Assembly: GCF_019703515.2 (NCBI RefSeq)
Contig: NC_059362.1
Coordinates: 24,984,826-25,048,825 of the forward strand
Reading direction: 5' to 3'
DNA from: Myxocyprinus asiaticus
Taxonomy: Eukaryota > Chordata > Actinopteri > Cypriniformes > Catostomidae
Length of the DNA stretch: 64,000 bases
Each line of letters opens with the position of its first letter. Position 1 is the first letter of the stretch. A program made the translations under genes and the position numbers. This document shows positions 45,755 to 58,262 of this stretch, one piece after another. Below the pieces are notes generated by a model that had not been told where the DNA came from, searched no databases, and was given only the letters and a program-made list of their open reading frames with translations.

Positions 45755-46339
45755 AATACACTGCGACTTCCGAAACATGAAACTACTAGGCACATGCAAC
45801 CCAAAAGTTTCCTTGGACATAAAAACAGCCTTCAGTACAAACATTGTTCATGTTTATTTTATGATTGAGAAAATTTTAGACACTCCTTTTCCAGGAAGGG
45901 TACTGTTGATCCAATAGTAATTATAAAAGAATTGAAACGACTATAAATACAAATAAAAATACATTTAAGAATTAATTGTTTTTAAGCCAAGATAATTTGC
46001 TGAATGTATTTTTAAATGCCCATACTTCTGGTCTAATTTTAAGTAATGAGTAAGCCTAAACAAGAAACCCCATGACAACAAATTTAGGCAAAATCTTTAT
46101 TATAAACTATTTCTTAAGTAAAATATGCCTAGGAAATCGGATTGATCTAACATCTTTAGAATGCTGAAACTAAGTATTATTTACATAATCACAAAACATT
46201 TGATTACAAATAAACAGCCACTTTCTGGTTTAAAACAAACACCCCATTGCCTTTCGCTTGGGAAAGCATAAAATGCTCTCTGTGCGAACCCACTCACTCC
46301 AGCTGTTGTCGACACTGATAGAACACTATTTCTGCCACG

Positions 46340-46725
46340 TTTATTGAAGAAATAAAGTGCAACAATCTACTTATGTGGACTAAGAACACAAAAAGCCATT
46401 GTGACTCAGCAGACAAACACGCATAGTTTGACAACACAAATTAAAACATTCTCTCAAGTTTAATGGCGAAATAAAGTCCACCAATCTGCTAACATGAACT
46501 ACTAAAAACATAACGAAGCCGAATGTGACTCAGCAGAGGAATGTGGCATTAGATCAAACCCACGTATTGTAAAAAGCACAAACAAAAGCTTCCTGTCACA
46601 TTTAATGCAGAAATAAAGTGAACCAATATACAAATGTGAACTAAAAACAGAACAAAGCCAAATGTGACTCAGCAGAGAAATGCACCATTAGATCAAGCAC
46701 ACATATTTTGACAGCAAACAAAAAC
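46340..46725. repeat. Three-unit tandem repeat with a conserved TGACTCAGCA site
   Basis: Three diverged units of about 124-139 bp share, in order, AAATAAAGT(G/C), a CAA(T)CT/CCAAT segment, (A)CTAA(A)AACA, AAGCC, then TGTGACTCAGCAGA. TGACTCAGCA occurs at 46402-46411, 46526-46535 and 46665-46674. Its complement TGCTGAGTCA is the published NF-E2/MARE-type consensus. The site is identical in all three units while surrounding bases differ. A regulatory role is inference. Confidence 0.7.
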
Positions 46726-47689
46726 ATCAAAGCAATATGAAAATAACAGTCGATGTGAACAGAAAGGAATCTTTGTTGTTTCCCTTTTAATGGAGGGATT
46801 TCTGTGGTGTCACCAGGGTTGCTTATAGGCTGAGCACGAGGTCAGTGAATATTAACTTCATTTACACATGGTTGCAAACAGAGCAGCTTGCACAATGCAG
46901 GCCTGCCTGCTCTGCTTAGTAACGTGAGCAGCCGGGCTGACAGGTCACTGCCAGGCTGGAAGATGGATGAGCCAAGTAGTTGACCCTTGGCATGCCTGAG
47001 GAGCCACCTCTATGGCTTCTTTCCCCTCCAAACAAAGACCCCCTACCAGCAACCGCCCTGCTCGCAACTGCAGCAGCACTAACAGGTCCCGACATCTCCA
47101 TCGACCCACAATCACACATATACACACACAGATTTTGATAGGCTTAGTTTTTTTAGCTGGGGAAAAGCCAGGCACACCCAGAAAAACGCTCTTTTATCCA
47201 CACATACGCACACATGCGTACATACTATGGAAGGCTTACCCTCTTTAGCTGCCTAAATGCTAGCACACACACTTTTCTTTTTTCAAATTACTCTCTGCTC
47301 AACCGTAATAATGGATGCAATTGGACAAGCGGTCACTGTGTTAAAAGCAACAAAGCAAGCGTATGTGTGTCTGTGTGTGTGCGTGTTTGGACCAGCTTTG
47401 GCCTGAGGCGACTAGGTGAAAGTGATATGTGACCAGGTTGAAGCCCTGCACTCAGTGAGCATCAGGGAGGGTCGTGTTGTCAGAGTGACTCTCCTCTGGG
47501 AAACCGGCAGAGCAAAAGAGAGTTAGCAGCTCAATCTCTCCCTAAGAGAATCAATATCTTATTACATAACTGCACACTTTTCTCTTTTACCAAGAGAGAG
47601 AGAGACAGAGAGAGAGAGAGAAGAACGTTTTTATGCAAAAATGGCGTAAATGGTACTAAGAACCTCGAGTGAATCTTTAAAGCTTACAT

Positions 47690-48085
47690 TAAAGGGTTAG
47701 TTAATGTAAAATGGAAAATATGACCTAAATTTAAGTCATTATTCACTGATAAATTTCACTTCTGCCAAAGCTCTTTTATATTTTTGAATTGTGGACAAGA
47801 ACGTGTTCGAAGGAGGTAAAGATTATAGGCTAAGTGAATAATTACTTAAATTTCGGTTTGACAAATCAATCATATTTCTTCGGAAGACTTGGAATATCGT
47901 GCATTAGTCATATTGACTAATTTGATGATATTTTTAGAGTGCATTTTTGTTGTTGATGTGCATTATGGAGCTTGACAGCTGTGTTAAAAAGAAATTTCTG
48001 CTTGTGTGTTCCACTGAATAATAACATAATATGTGTGAGTAACCTAAATGATGACAAACTTTTAATTTGAAGTTAACTTTTCCTC
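47690..48085. mobile_element. Degraded MITE of the TTTAAAGGG family
   Basis: Starts TTAAAGGGTTAGTTAATGTA and contains CTTCGGAAGACTTGGAATAT and AACCTAAATGATGACAAACT, the same ordered pieces as at 21379-21673. The right terminus (AACTTTTCCTCC) is weak. Confidence 0.5.
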
Positions 48086-51000
48086 CAATTACGAAGGGCA
48101 TTTTAAACTAATTTATCTAAGGATCTAAAGAAACAACAGGAAATTGTAATTGTGTACATGAAGCCACTACAACACATCAATAACAGGACTTCTGCCAAAT
48201 GACAGTCCTGCTTTAGCTGACTGACAATACAACACAACGACAACTGCACTCTTGTGTTCAAAGCCACCTTCCATCTGACAAAACCAAGGGGGAGAAACAA
48301 ACAGTGCTCTCCAAGACCCTGACCATTATCCATCAGCGCATGATTCTAACCCTGACAGCTTCGGACCCAACGGGATTCCCAGAGGAACTCACCTCCGTCT
48401 GAATAATTAAGCTCACTTACAGTTCTCTAATGGATGACCGTTTGTAGCCTTTACTTTCACACCTTATCAATCACTTGCGTGTCAGGGCTCTACGCATTCT
48501 GCCCACCCCCAACTCCTGGTGGCATCATTTGAAATGCAAAGCACGGCCTACCCTGAGCCTGGGCCTTGCTCTGCGGCCAGCCTGCCAGCTAGCTTCCATC
48601 TACCCTAGCTACTTTTGTAGCTAGTCTCTACAGCTTGCGCCCTCCTTCTGTGTTCTGGCAATCCATCAGGCTTTGACTAACTTCTGTCCAAGTATTTAAC
48701 ATCTGAGAGATGGATGGTGTCAGCCCCTGCCGTTGCCAGGAGCTTTGCCTGTAAACATGTTAGGCAAGGCAATCAAGGAATATTGGCTCATTTAAGTATT
48801 TTTTATTTTATTTCTTTTTTTCTTTTTTTCTGAATGATAAACACAGAGGATTGCTTTGTAAATAACAAATTGGAGGAGTGGATAAACTATTGGTTAATAT
48901 TGGTTGTGATATAGTTATTAATGTGTTGTGTTAAAATTGAGCAATTTACATTACACAGATTGTTTGTAAAAGCTTTTTGAAAACAAAGCGATCAATGTCT
49001 GTCTATAAGGACTCTTTTTCTGCTTTCCAAATGACTTAGTGTCTCAAATTTCTTTGAGTAGACACTGCTGAACAGAGCTTCGCAAATTAATAGCCACTAT
49101 TTTTACTTGAGCTCCATGCAAATAAACTCTGGCATGCTGCTGAACACTTCAGATAGCTTTTTTTCAACACCCAAAACAATGAGTCTTGTAACTCTGAGGA
49201 CCAGATTTCTGGAAAAGCAAAAAGAAGTGGAGTCTTGCAGTGAGGCCAGCACGAGTGCCATGCAATAAGTTAAAAAACAAAAAATGGAAGCGAAAGTGAT
49301 GAGAAAAATAACACACATTTTTAGTTGAAAAAGACTCATCACAACAGTCAAAGATGTCCGTCTAGCTCATGTTTTTATAGAAAAGCAATTTAAAAACAGC
49401 GCAGATGGACGCAAGGACACTTCCTGTGTGAAAGGCCCCTTAGAGAGAGAGGAAGCAGAGAGAAGGAGGAGGAAGAAATAAAAGATACGCATCCATCAGA
49501 CATCTGATGAATGAGACAGTCAAAACAAACATTTTGATGGCCATTCTAAAGTTTCCCCACTCAATTTTTAATGTGAGACATTTTAGACTTCATTCTTTAT
49601 GCATGAAAACCTGTTTGTGTGTAGATCTACATATAAATAGTACAGATTTTATTACAGAACACACCGAAATGGTGTAAAAACATTTTTTTTAAACTGAGCT
49701 TCCGAAAGCATGAGGGTCACAGTGTCTTGGACGGGCCCCTCAGGGAAGTGAGAGAAAGAAAGAGATGCAACCTGAGCTGAATAATCTAGGAAAGATCAGA
49801 CCAGATCAGGCAAGCATTTCAATGTACAATTGTCACTGACATTTTGTGCACATGACAAATAAACTTGAAACTGAAACCTACATATTAAAAAGACCTCTGT
49901 CACTCACAGTCCCTCAACCCCTGATACTGTGCACTGCAACCCTGTTTCTCTGACAGAAGGGGAAAAAACACCCGTATTTTTCAGTCTGGTTTATGCTCAG
50001 GGGGAAACTCAGAACAGGCAATTTAATATTGCGAGGATTGCTAAGAGAAATTGCTGATGCTGCATTCTCATGCTCATTTTATTTAGATTAACTACAGCAG
50101 TAATATCACAGCCACTCATGCCAGGAGCGATGCACAACTCATAAAGTGACAATGGAAGGGGACGGAATCTAGGCTAAATGGGTGACAGTATATGTTTGTT
50201 CCCAGCTCGAAGAGAAACAAGCCACATTGTTTCTGAGAAATGCAAAATGGCTTCGTGAACAGCAATTCATTCTCTGGCAAAGTATTTCAAACTTTCTCTG
50301 TGTTCGAAATGGGACTTGTGTTGCTGAAAGTTGCACGAAAGTTTTACTATTTAAAAAGATACTGATGAATTCTTTTTCATCATTTAGAGTCAGTAAAAAT
50401 TCCATGTGCAATAGGTTAAAAAATTGTGAAACTAAAAAACAAAAACATATCCTTTTGTTATGCTCAATGTGCACCAAATAACCCACATTATATAGAAGCA
50501 CCATCAAATTTCTCCTTTGCTCCCATTCTGGCTTTCAAAATGGCTTTCAGCTTTGCAACAACCTCTCAGCATGGAGCAGCCACGCCGGACGGCTTGCCCA
50601 TTTTAGCTTTTGATAACATAATAGTGTTCTGAAGCACCCTTCACATAATAAATTAATGATGTAGATGCGTATGTGCACAGTGTAAAAGATATCCAAACCT
50701 TCCGGAGGTATTCTGATCAATCACTGCTGGTCCGCAATTTGATCATCTATAAAGCTAGAGGTGACCCAGATTGGCAGAACAAAAAATAGGGTGGACAGCT
50801 AAGCCAGGTCACTTAAACCACAAAATAAAAAATAAAAAAAAAAGTGGTTCTCTCACCAGATCCTAACTGCCAGAGTCAGGTGACTGCCAAAAAAACAAGG
50901 CTTAGCACTATGAGTGAAGCTGATGGGACCGAGAATTTAGCCCTAATTGTAGGCAGACGAAGCAAAAAGTATATCAGAGGCAACTGTAACTGCGTTTCCT

Positions 51001-51712
51001 TTTCGGACATTTCGTAAATATCCCTGGGCCTAAATGAAACTGAATGTCTGCTGTTTGTTTTCTCATTTTTTGTCAGGGTCATATCAAAGGTCCAGAGAGA
51101 GACTGAGCGATGGGCTGAACCTCCTCCAGACTTAGTGTCGTTTGCGAGTGATTGGCTTGGCCTGATGCCAAATGGAAATAGAAGAAGAGAGACGAAGAAA
51201 GGGAGCTAGAGGGAGCGGGGCTCTTTATGAAGAGCTGCGAGCTAGGCTGAAGTGCTAGTTATCATTTAATTCCAGTGTCAACGTGACTAGAGCTATAAAT
51301 TAAGAACACGCAAATTAAATGATTAACAGGGATTCCAATTATTGTGCCAAGGATTTTTGCACCCACATTTAATCCATCATTATTATCTCCGCCCAATGAG
51401 CACGCCTTATTTATTTTTTTACTTAGCTTTTCTTTTTCATTCATTTGTTGGTTGATTGGTTTGTTTTGGTATTGTAATGGTTTGGTTTCTTCATATTAAT
51501 TACATAACAATGGAATAATTCCATGCTTGGGCACCCAGTCAAACAACTGGAACATGGATTGTCTTGTTCCAATAAATGGACACAAAAGTGTGTCTTACAC
51601 ATAATAATCTAATACTAATAATGCCATGGTCCTCTGTTCTGTTCTCAGTGGCACTTTAATACAACCTGTGAATGCATTTCCCTACATATAATGAAAATAG
51701 TAGCCAACTCAC

Positions 51713-52382
51713 GTTCACATGCATCTCCCTTCTGGTGAAATCCAGCTTTGCATATACATTTCCCAATGGGTACTAGCCACTCTCCTTCTGCACTGCAATG
51801 CATTTTGGGAGAGTTGTCCGCCTCCTCCTCTGCATCGTTGACGCATGTGCCCTCCACTTCCACCAGTGATGAAAACTCTGACCCTGTCACCGTATCTGGG
51901 AACGTGGCCAGGTTCTCAATAATTGACCAACACTTCTTGTAATAAACTTTGACGGAGACCAAAGCGATGCAGGCCCCGACATCCTGAAAAGCCAGGTAGA
52001 AGCCTCGGCGGGAGAGAGGACCTATTATACGCACCTCCGTGTTCAGCTTCATCTTTCTTTCCCCCAGGTCGCCCTGAGTGAAACTCTCATCTGCAGCTAT
52101 AGTGTCAATTTTCACATATTGATTCTCCCTTATATTCCTGCCCACCTCCACATCGGTTTCCTGGTAGTACAAGTTAAACGTCTCCTTGCAAGAGCCAACC
52201 ACCCCTGGAAGGCTGTTACAATCCCTCAAGGTAAACTTCAGCTCCACAAAAATCCTCTGAGCATCGCCCTTTTCAATCCAGTTAGTCCGTAGCCAGTTGT
52301 TCTGATTTGGCTCCATGACCTGGCATACCTGGTATGTGCGAATGGGTGTGTAGTTTTCATCCAAGCCACTGATCTCTTCCCA
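51713..52382 (-). CDS. epha7: Ephrin type-A receptor 7, coding exon 3 (ephrin-binding domain)
   Basis: This 670-bp exon encodes 223 codons plus one base (residues 54-276). It starts [20 protein letters not shown] after a TTTTAG acceptor and ends GDACE with a GTGAGT donor. It carries most of the globular ephrin ligand-binding domain and the start of the Cys-rich region. Conserved cysteines sit in [27 protein letters not shown] and KKCW, followed by the family motifs [12 protein letters not shown] and [10 protein letters not shown]. The Trp in [13 protein letters not shown] separates it from EPHA3/4/5, which have Pro there, and points to EPHA7. The protein acts at the cell surface, binding GPI-anchored ephrin-A ligands on neighbouring cells in axon guidance and boundary formation (family knowledge). 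The exon is intact. Assignment to epha7 is by recall of family sequences, not by search. Confidence 0.96.
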
Positions 52383-53234
52383 CTAAAAGCAAGGAAAACG
52401 CAGTTAATCGTCAACATTTGATTGTGTGTTATGCTGAAATACTCAGAACTGAGAATGTTACAACATGTCAAAACCTCTTTGTGAACAAATACACAACTCT
52501 AAAATGGAGCATGTTTTTTAAATCCTTTGCATGAATTCAAAAACTAGATTATAAACCAAAAATATAAATTTTAAGTGATTTGCTATTGTGTGTGCAGTTC
52601 TGATTATATACTGCAGGTATCAGTCACCATCAATGTAAACACAAAAAGTATAACTTAGAAAATGTTATATAGTCTCACAAATGATAGCAGAAATTACTGC
52701 AAGCCCAATAATAATAATGCATGTGATGTGATTAGTGAAGTGAATAAGTGATTAAATGAGTAAATAAAATGCACTGTAGGACCTGATCAACAAAATAAAG
52801 TCTGCATTGTATATGTTTAATGTGATGTAACTTTTCTGGTTTTGACTTTTCGGTATGTTTCTTAAAACAGTTGTAAAAAAAAAAAAAAAAAAAAACTCCA
52901 AGACCTTTGAAAAAACAAAACAACATACAGCATATTGAAGAAGAATATAACGCGTACATTAAAAAAATAATAATAATTTGGCCCTTTTCAAAAACAAAAG
53001 CAAAACAAAACACTTTTAAAAACCAACCTATAGAAAGTAAAAATTATTCTTGCTCAGTGTTTAAGAGAAAGTTACGACGCTGTGCTGTGGTAGGCTACAA
53101 ACACTGACAAATAAACAAAAACAGCACATTACTACCACATAATTTTAAGTTACACTCAAAATACAACAAGAATTACAGAAGAGGTGAAACTATAGGCTAA
53201 ATGCTTGTGTGTAAAGAAAAAGTTTCCAGCTTAC
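52383..53234 (-). other. epha7 intron 2
   Basis: An 852-bp AT-rich intron between the 65-bp exon and the ligand-binding exon. The splice sites are GTAAGC and TTTTAG. It holds a 21-base A run near 52874-52894. No other structure was seen. Confidence 0.85.
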
Positions 53235-53299
53235 CCCGCTTGGAGGAGAGGATATCCATTCCAATTCTGTCTGCTGCGCCTTTGAATCCAAAAGGATCA
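53235..53299 (-). CDS. epha7: Ephrin type-A receptor 7, coding exon 2
   Basis: A 65-bp exon, the characteristic size of the second exon in Eph receptor genes. It is bounded by an AG acceptor at 53301-53300 and a GTAAGC donor. With the G from exon 1 it encodes VILLDSKAQQTELEWISSPP then SG. This is the N-terminal strand of the ephrin-binding jelly-roll domain, and the AQQTELEW stretch is typical of EPHA7. Entry phase 1 and exit phase 0 agree with exons 1 and 3. It covers residues 32-53 of the predicted protein. No stop or frameshift is seen. Confidence 0.93.
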
Positions 53300-54945
53300 C
53301 TGCCGACGAGACATAAAGCGCATACTTGAAATAATGCATCTTTAATTATGATTAATGTTTGTAATCGCTGGCACACATCTCACTCATATTCTAGTAGAGT
53401 TTTAAATAGCTCAAGAGTGAGCGCAAACAGTCTATAAGCGAGAGTTTGACCCATTTTCACGAGACAGCGGTGAAGATTTATGACAATAAACACCTCGCAC
53501 CTCTGAAACCTGTGCAACACCAGTTCGTGTGTCAATATAACTGACGGACACGTGCTGTTTGATGCCTTCGTTTTCGGTGGAATGTGATCAAGAAATCGCT
53601 TGAAGTGCATTTGTTTGCACCGTTGGGAGTATTACACGGATGCGCACGAGAGCGCGCGGGTTAAGACAGACTTCACGTGTGAAATGAATTGCTACATTTC
53701 TTTTTAGATGCATTTTATTAAATGGTCAACTGATTACGCACGATCCCACGACTAAAATATAGCTGACTGACAGGCCTTTGGTCGCCGTTTAACAAATAAT
53801 TCGTGGAAACACTTGCATTAAAAACTCTTGAAAGGTAATTTGCTGAAAACAGTGTGTTAATTAAAAAGAAATACAACAAAAATTGTGCATGATTGCGCGT
53901 TGATTTTCAGTAACCGACAGACATCAGACTGAACTACAGCAACAGCCATAAGACCAACTGAACGCTTTTGCTATATATCTTAAACGACGGAACTGACTGG
54001 TCTTCTAATTTTATATTAGTTCCATTTCATATCTCAATCGTGAAACATTATTACGCGTTTTTACCTATCTTTCCGGTTGGGATACGTTTATTTTAAGTTG
54101 ACGTGTGATTTATAGAGATTTGCAGTACATGCATGTACGGTATCTTAAAGGCAAGGCTCTTACATTGTCTGTAGCCTATATATACCACAATCTGGACTCG
54201 ATAACTTGGTAAGAATACAGAAGCACTTGGATTGCTTGGTGATTGCAGGCGGTATCATCCAGGACAATTCCTTTACAACTTGACTGAAGCCTATCGTTAT
54301 CTGGAGTGTTATTTTAATACAAGCCTGGCAATACGTTGTAACACATCATATGGCAAAAAATAAAAAAATAAAAATAAAAATCAGTAGCCGAATTTCCTCT
54401 ATGTTTCCCGGTTGGTTATCAAAGCATATTGAGATGATCTTTTCAAGTTTGGTGTTACATTTGTCCAAACGCGTCGTCGGTTCTCTTTCAGTAAATATAA
54501 AGCACGAATGTTTTTTTTTTGTTTGTTTTTTTTTTATGAGACGATTCATGTATGAACATGATAACTACTATAAGATACAGAGTTAAGGAGGTTAAGCTTA
54601 ACCAGATAAATATTTTTACCACATTAACCACATCCTTCTGCTGCTGTGTGCAGTTTTAAACCAGTCACCAGTTCGTTCAGGATTGAATACAGGATCCGTA
54701 TCGTTGTCTAATGTGTGTGATAAAAACTGCTCGAGCGCCGTGACTGTGTGTCTGACGTTGCGCACTGAAGTAACAGACTGCACTGTTATCGGCGATACTG
54801 TCTCTGCTGTAGTCGTGTTTTCTCTCATGACAACGTTTCGCTACTTCACTTTTTACTGCTGATTTTCTCGTTACTTCTAAACAGCTCGCGCTCCGCTCTC
54901 AGGGCGCAATGGTCGTATGGTAATGAAGGAAACTTTACCACTTAC
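53300..54945 (-). other. epha7 intron 1
   Basis: A 1.65-kb intron with GTAAGT donor and GGCAG acceptor. It contains no recognisable coding exon or large mobile element, only AT-rich sequence with short A and T runs (for example near 54357-54385 and 54510-54537). Confidence 0.85.
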
Positions 54946-55039
54946 CCTCTCTTGTGTTCTGTGCTATTCCAGTGTTCACACAAAAACATAAATGAAGGCA
55001 AAATATAGTCCACAAAAACGAAACTGAAGTGCAAACCAT
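54946..55039 (-). CDS. epha7: Ephrin type-A receptor 7, coding exon 1 (signal peptide)
   Basis: Minus-strand ATG at 55039 opens 31 codons plus one base, followed by a GTAAGT donor at 54945-54940. The peptide begins MVCTSVSFLWTIFC and is strongly hydrophobic over residues 5-22, as expected for the secretory signal of a type I membrane receptor. Cleavage is probably near residue 26-27 (GIA/Q). The last codons read TRE, and the split codon G|TG joins exon 2 to give EVILLDSKA, the family's usual start of the mature ligand-binding domain. The start was chosen because it is the only ATG giving a signal peptide in phase with exon 2. This exon is too short and diverged to name alone; the name comes from exons 2-5. 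The 5' UTR extends to higher coordinates but its start is not visible. Confidence 0.88.
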
Positions 55040-55200
55040 GGTGCAGTTGAAAGTTGGTTAAACACTGAGCGCTTTTTCAACGCGGCGTTCCCTTCCCATT
55101 GACGACGCTCCGGCACTAGCTCCGGTCGAATAAAACAGCCGTCTCTCACTCAAATAGCATCGGCAGCTGAGGGGCGGGGCATGGAGCATTCAGGGTGTCA
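55040..55200 (-). promoter_or_regulatory. Candidate epha7 5' UTR and core promoter with GC box
   Basis: The stretch just upstream of the epha7 ATG is more GC-rich and CpG-rich than its surroundings. It contains a GGGGCGGGGC GC/Sp1-type box at 55171-55180. No TATA box is evident at a convincing distance. The transcription start is inferred to lie in or near this interval; no sequence feature fixes it. Confidence 0.45.
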
Positions 55201-57519
55201 GTCATCTTGACTGACAGAGAGCACACCCACATTAGACACGCGAAAAGCACTCAGTGTATAGTAACGGACGAATCATTCTGCAGAGAAGGCGGATCTTCCA
55301 GTTTTGGAAGACACAGAGGATTGGATTTACAAACTTTGGATTTCTATGCTGTTAACTTGTCGGACAGTGTTGTAAAAGGCTAACGTATAAGTTTTGTAAA
55401 AAATAAAAATAAAAAAATATTTTTTTTTTGTTGTTTTTTTACATTCAAAATAGAAAAGGAGCATAATTCAGTGTAGGCCTACTGTACAACAATGCGTGTG
55501 AAGTGAAAAGTGAACTCCAAAACAAACGGTGAAAGAACTTTTCCTTCAAACCATCTTGCTTAAGTTCAAAAGCTTGCTCTATCAAGATAAGACTTGAACC
55601 TTGGGCAGGGCTCTCAAGCATGTCACGACATCCAAGGAAACGTTTATATTTTTCCCAAGTCATGAGCAGGCTATATTACATCATACAGTAAGTGCACAAA
55701 CTCTTAGGAAACTTTAGTATCATACCTGTCTTGCCTGGCAGCTGTTTATAAAAAAGTATGCATATCTTGAATTTAGGAAAGACATAGAATAGTCAAGCAA
55801 AATCTTGACAGACTACATAAAAGCAGAAAACATGATGAATTTTTGAGTGTCTCACTTAAAGCGTAACTATTTGTACAACTATGAATATACTGTAGGCCTA
55901 TTATTTTTGTCTCTAGACACTCCCTATTAAAGAATTTATAATTAGTTGGCAAATCACAACAAACCATGCCTTCTGTTCACATGTATTCTAATAGGACATA
56001 CGTTTGAAATAAATAAATAAATAAATACAGTGAACATTTTTAGAAATGTACAGCATTTTGTTTCACATACATTTGTGTTTTGCATGACACTAGAGATGGG
56101 TAGACTATACACAGGTAATTAATAATACTGTTATAAAACTGAGAGGAATTCATATCCACTGGCTGTATAGTGAAGGACAGAATGTCTGTTGTATAGTTTA
56201 TAAAGACAAAGAGACATACAGACACAGATAAACATTGACTGCTGTGTTTTTCAGAAGGTCACCTAATGAAGGAAAGTTCCCTGCTGATTCTGGGCAATGG
56301 GTGTTGATGCGTTGATTCATTATATGCGTTGCTGCTCAAGTAACTTGCACTATAAAGATTGAGCTGCTGGGGTTTTAAGCAGTGCCGAGGAATCAAGATA
56401 AACACAAAACACAATTAAAAAGTGTAAAGTTAATTTCCTGCTGCTCAGATGACTTGCCAAAACACTGATAAATGAAAGCATGAAAGGGAACTCATTAGCC
56501 CCCGAATGTATAATGCATTTGTTGCAGGTCACTTATGAATCTCCATTTCCTAGAACGAGTAAAACAACTGTAATTATGGCCCACAAATATTGATTAATAA
56601 ACTCTGTACATCACAAATGGATGGAGGTAGACAATGACTCATTTCAAGGTTTATTTACCTCTGTTTTCTTATTTATTTGTTTATTTATTTATTTATTGTT
56701 TGACCTGTTAAATATGCAAATTATTTCTAATCCTCTTCACCCTTGATACATGCTTCTGTGTTGCATATTTTTTCATGGTGCTCATTATTAGCGTATTAAA
56801 CTAACTGTGAGCTACCTTTAATTAGTAATGTTATTATTTAGTAACCTATATCTTAAATAAGCCACCGACTGGGCTCACATGGGGTGCCATGATGGGTGAA
56901 AGGTATTTAGCATTTATTTTGCTCATATTAATATCATTGTCAGAGCTGGGTTAAACAGAGCCATGTAAGCGTGTATGAATTCTTGTTTGAATATTTATAA
57001 CCAACAAAATGTTCATTAACATTGTCATTCAACTGAGTCTCAAGTGAATGCAGCAGGCTTTTAAGGTCCCATCTTGCATTTGTTCACATACTACTTGCTT
57101 TTCAGCATAAGCAAAAAAGTTTTGTTTTACTCTAGAAAAAATATCTCCACATCTTTATATTGAAATTCGGAATACACATGTCACTGCCAGAGGTGCTAGC
57201 ACATTTCTGAGACCGCATCAGCTTAATGTTGCCATAGCATCAGTTAATTGAATTCTTTTGTTCAAATCGGTATTACAATGTAGTAGTCATGTGGAGATAA
57301 CAGTTTGTGTAAGGAAAGTTGTACCTGACACCACACAGGGCTCTAAGCTGAGCCCTTACAAAGAGCTAATCATTTTAGAGTATACTTCATTCTGAGAAGG
57401 TCTTTAGTGTGTCTTCCCTGAAAAGAATTACCATCCTTCACAGAAAGTTGTTGTCACTTTACCAAAATTAATTTTAAATGGAATTAAATTGGAGTGAAGT
57501 GTACTAGGGAACTATAGCA

Positions 57520-57522
57520 ATA

Positions 57523-57602
<80 letters not shown>
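57520..57602. repeat. (TA)n microsatellite
   Basis: About 80 bp of TA dinucleotides with one GTA interruption. Confidence 0.95.
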
Positions 57603-57607
<5 letters not shown>

Positions 57608-57639
57608 GCTACAGGTTATATGTCTAGTGGTGATCATGC

Positions 57640-58262
57640 ACAAGATCATCATTTACTACCCCTCATGCCATCCCAGATTTGTAAGACTTTCTTTCTTCTG
57701 CTGAACACAAACAAAAATTGTAAAAGAATATTCAGCTCTGTGGGTCCGTACAATGCCAGTGAATGGTGGGCAGAACTTTGAAGCTCCAAAAAGCACTTAA
57801 ATGCAGCATAAAAGTAATCCATAAGATTCCAGTGGTTAAATCCATAACTTCAGAAGCGATATGATAAGTGTGGGTGAGAAACACATCGATATTTAAGTCC
57901 TGTTTTATTAAAAATTATCCTCTCTGCCCAGTAGGTGGCGATATGCACAAATAATGTGAATCGCTAAAAACAAAAGAAGAATGTGAACGTGAAAGTTGAG
58001 ATTTATAGCAAAAAAGGACTTAAATATTTATCTGTTTCTCATTCAGACCTATCATATCGCTTTTGAAGATATGGATTTAACTACTGGAGTCATATGGATT
58101 ACTTTTATGCTGACCTTCAAAGTTTTGGCCACTATTCACTAGCTGAGATATTTTTCTAAAAATCTTCGTTTGTGTTCAGAAGAAGAAAGGAAGTCATACA
58201 CATCTGGGATGGCATGAGGGCGAGTAAATGATGAAAGAATTTTCATTTTTGAATGAACCCCT
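57640..58262. mobile_element. Long palindromic MITE, uninterrupted reference copy
   Basis: TCATGCCATCCCAGATTTGT followed by CTTTCTTCTGCTGAACACAA on the left is inverted on the right as GTGTTCAGAAGAAGAAAGGA and ATCTGGGATGGCATGAGGGC. Toward the centre ATATGATAAGTGTGGGTGAG pairs with CATTCAGACCTATCATATCG. It is the intact counterpart of the split copy at 30503-33438. Confidence 0.75.

Larger units (their letters stand above)
35008..51712 (-). other. epha7 intron 3 (16.7 kb)
   Basis: Bounded by the exon 3 GTGAGT donor and the exon 4 AATGCAG acceptor. It contains the hAT-like element at 36224-37263, the TTAA-flanked element at 37354-38551, the 5-bp-duplication element at 41059-41859, MITEs, a long TA repeat near 42.8 kb and the tandem repeat at 46.34-46.72 kb. 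The stretches 38.6-41.0, 43.0-46.3 and 48.1-51.7 kb show no gene or element I can name. Confidence 0.85.

Noticed and set aside
49795..49880. TGTGCACATGACAAATAAACTTGAAAC tail suggestive of a LINE/SINE 3' end
   Set aside because: Too short to assign and no body recognised.
54616..54828. 70-codon minus-strand frame just downstream of epha7 exon 1
   Set aside because: Lies in intron 1, no homology recognised, no splice-compatible role, and no hydrophobic or domain features.
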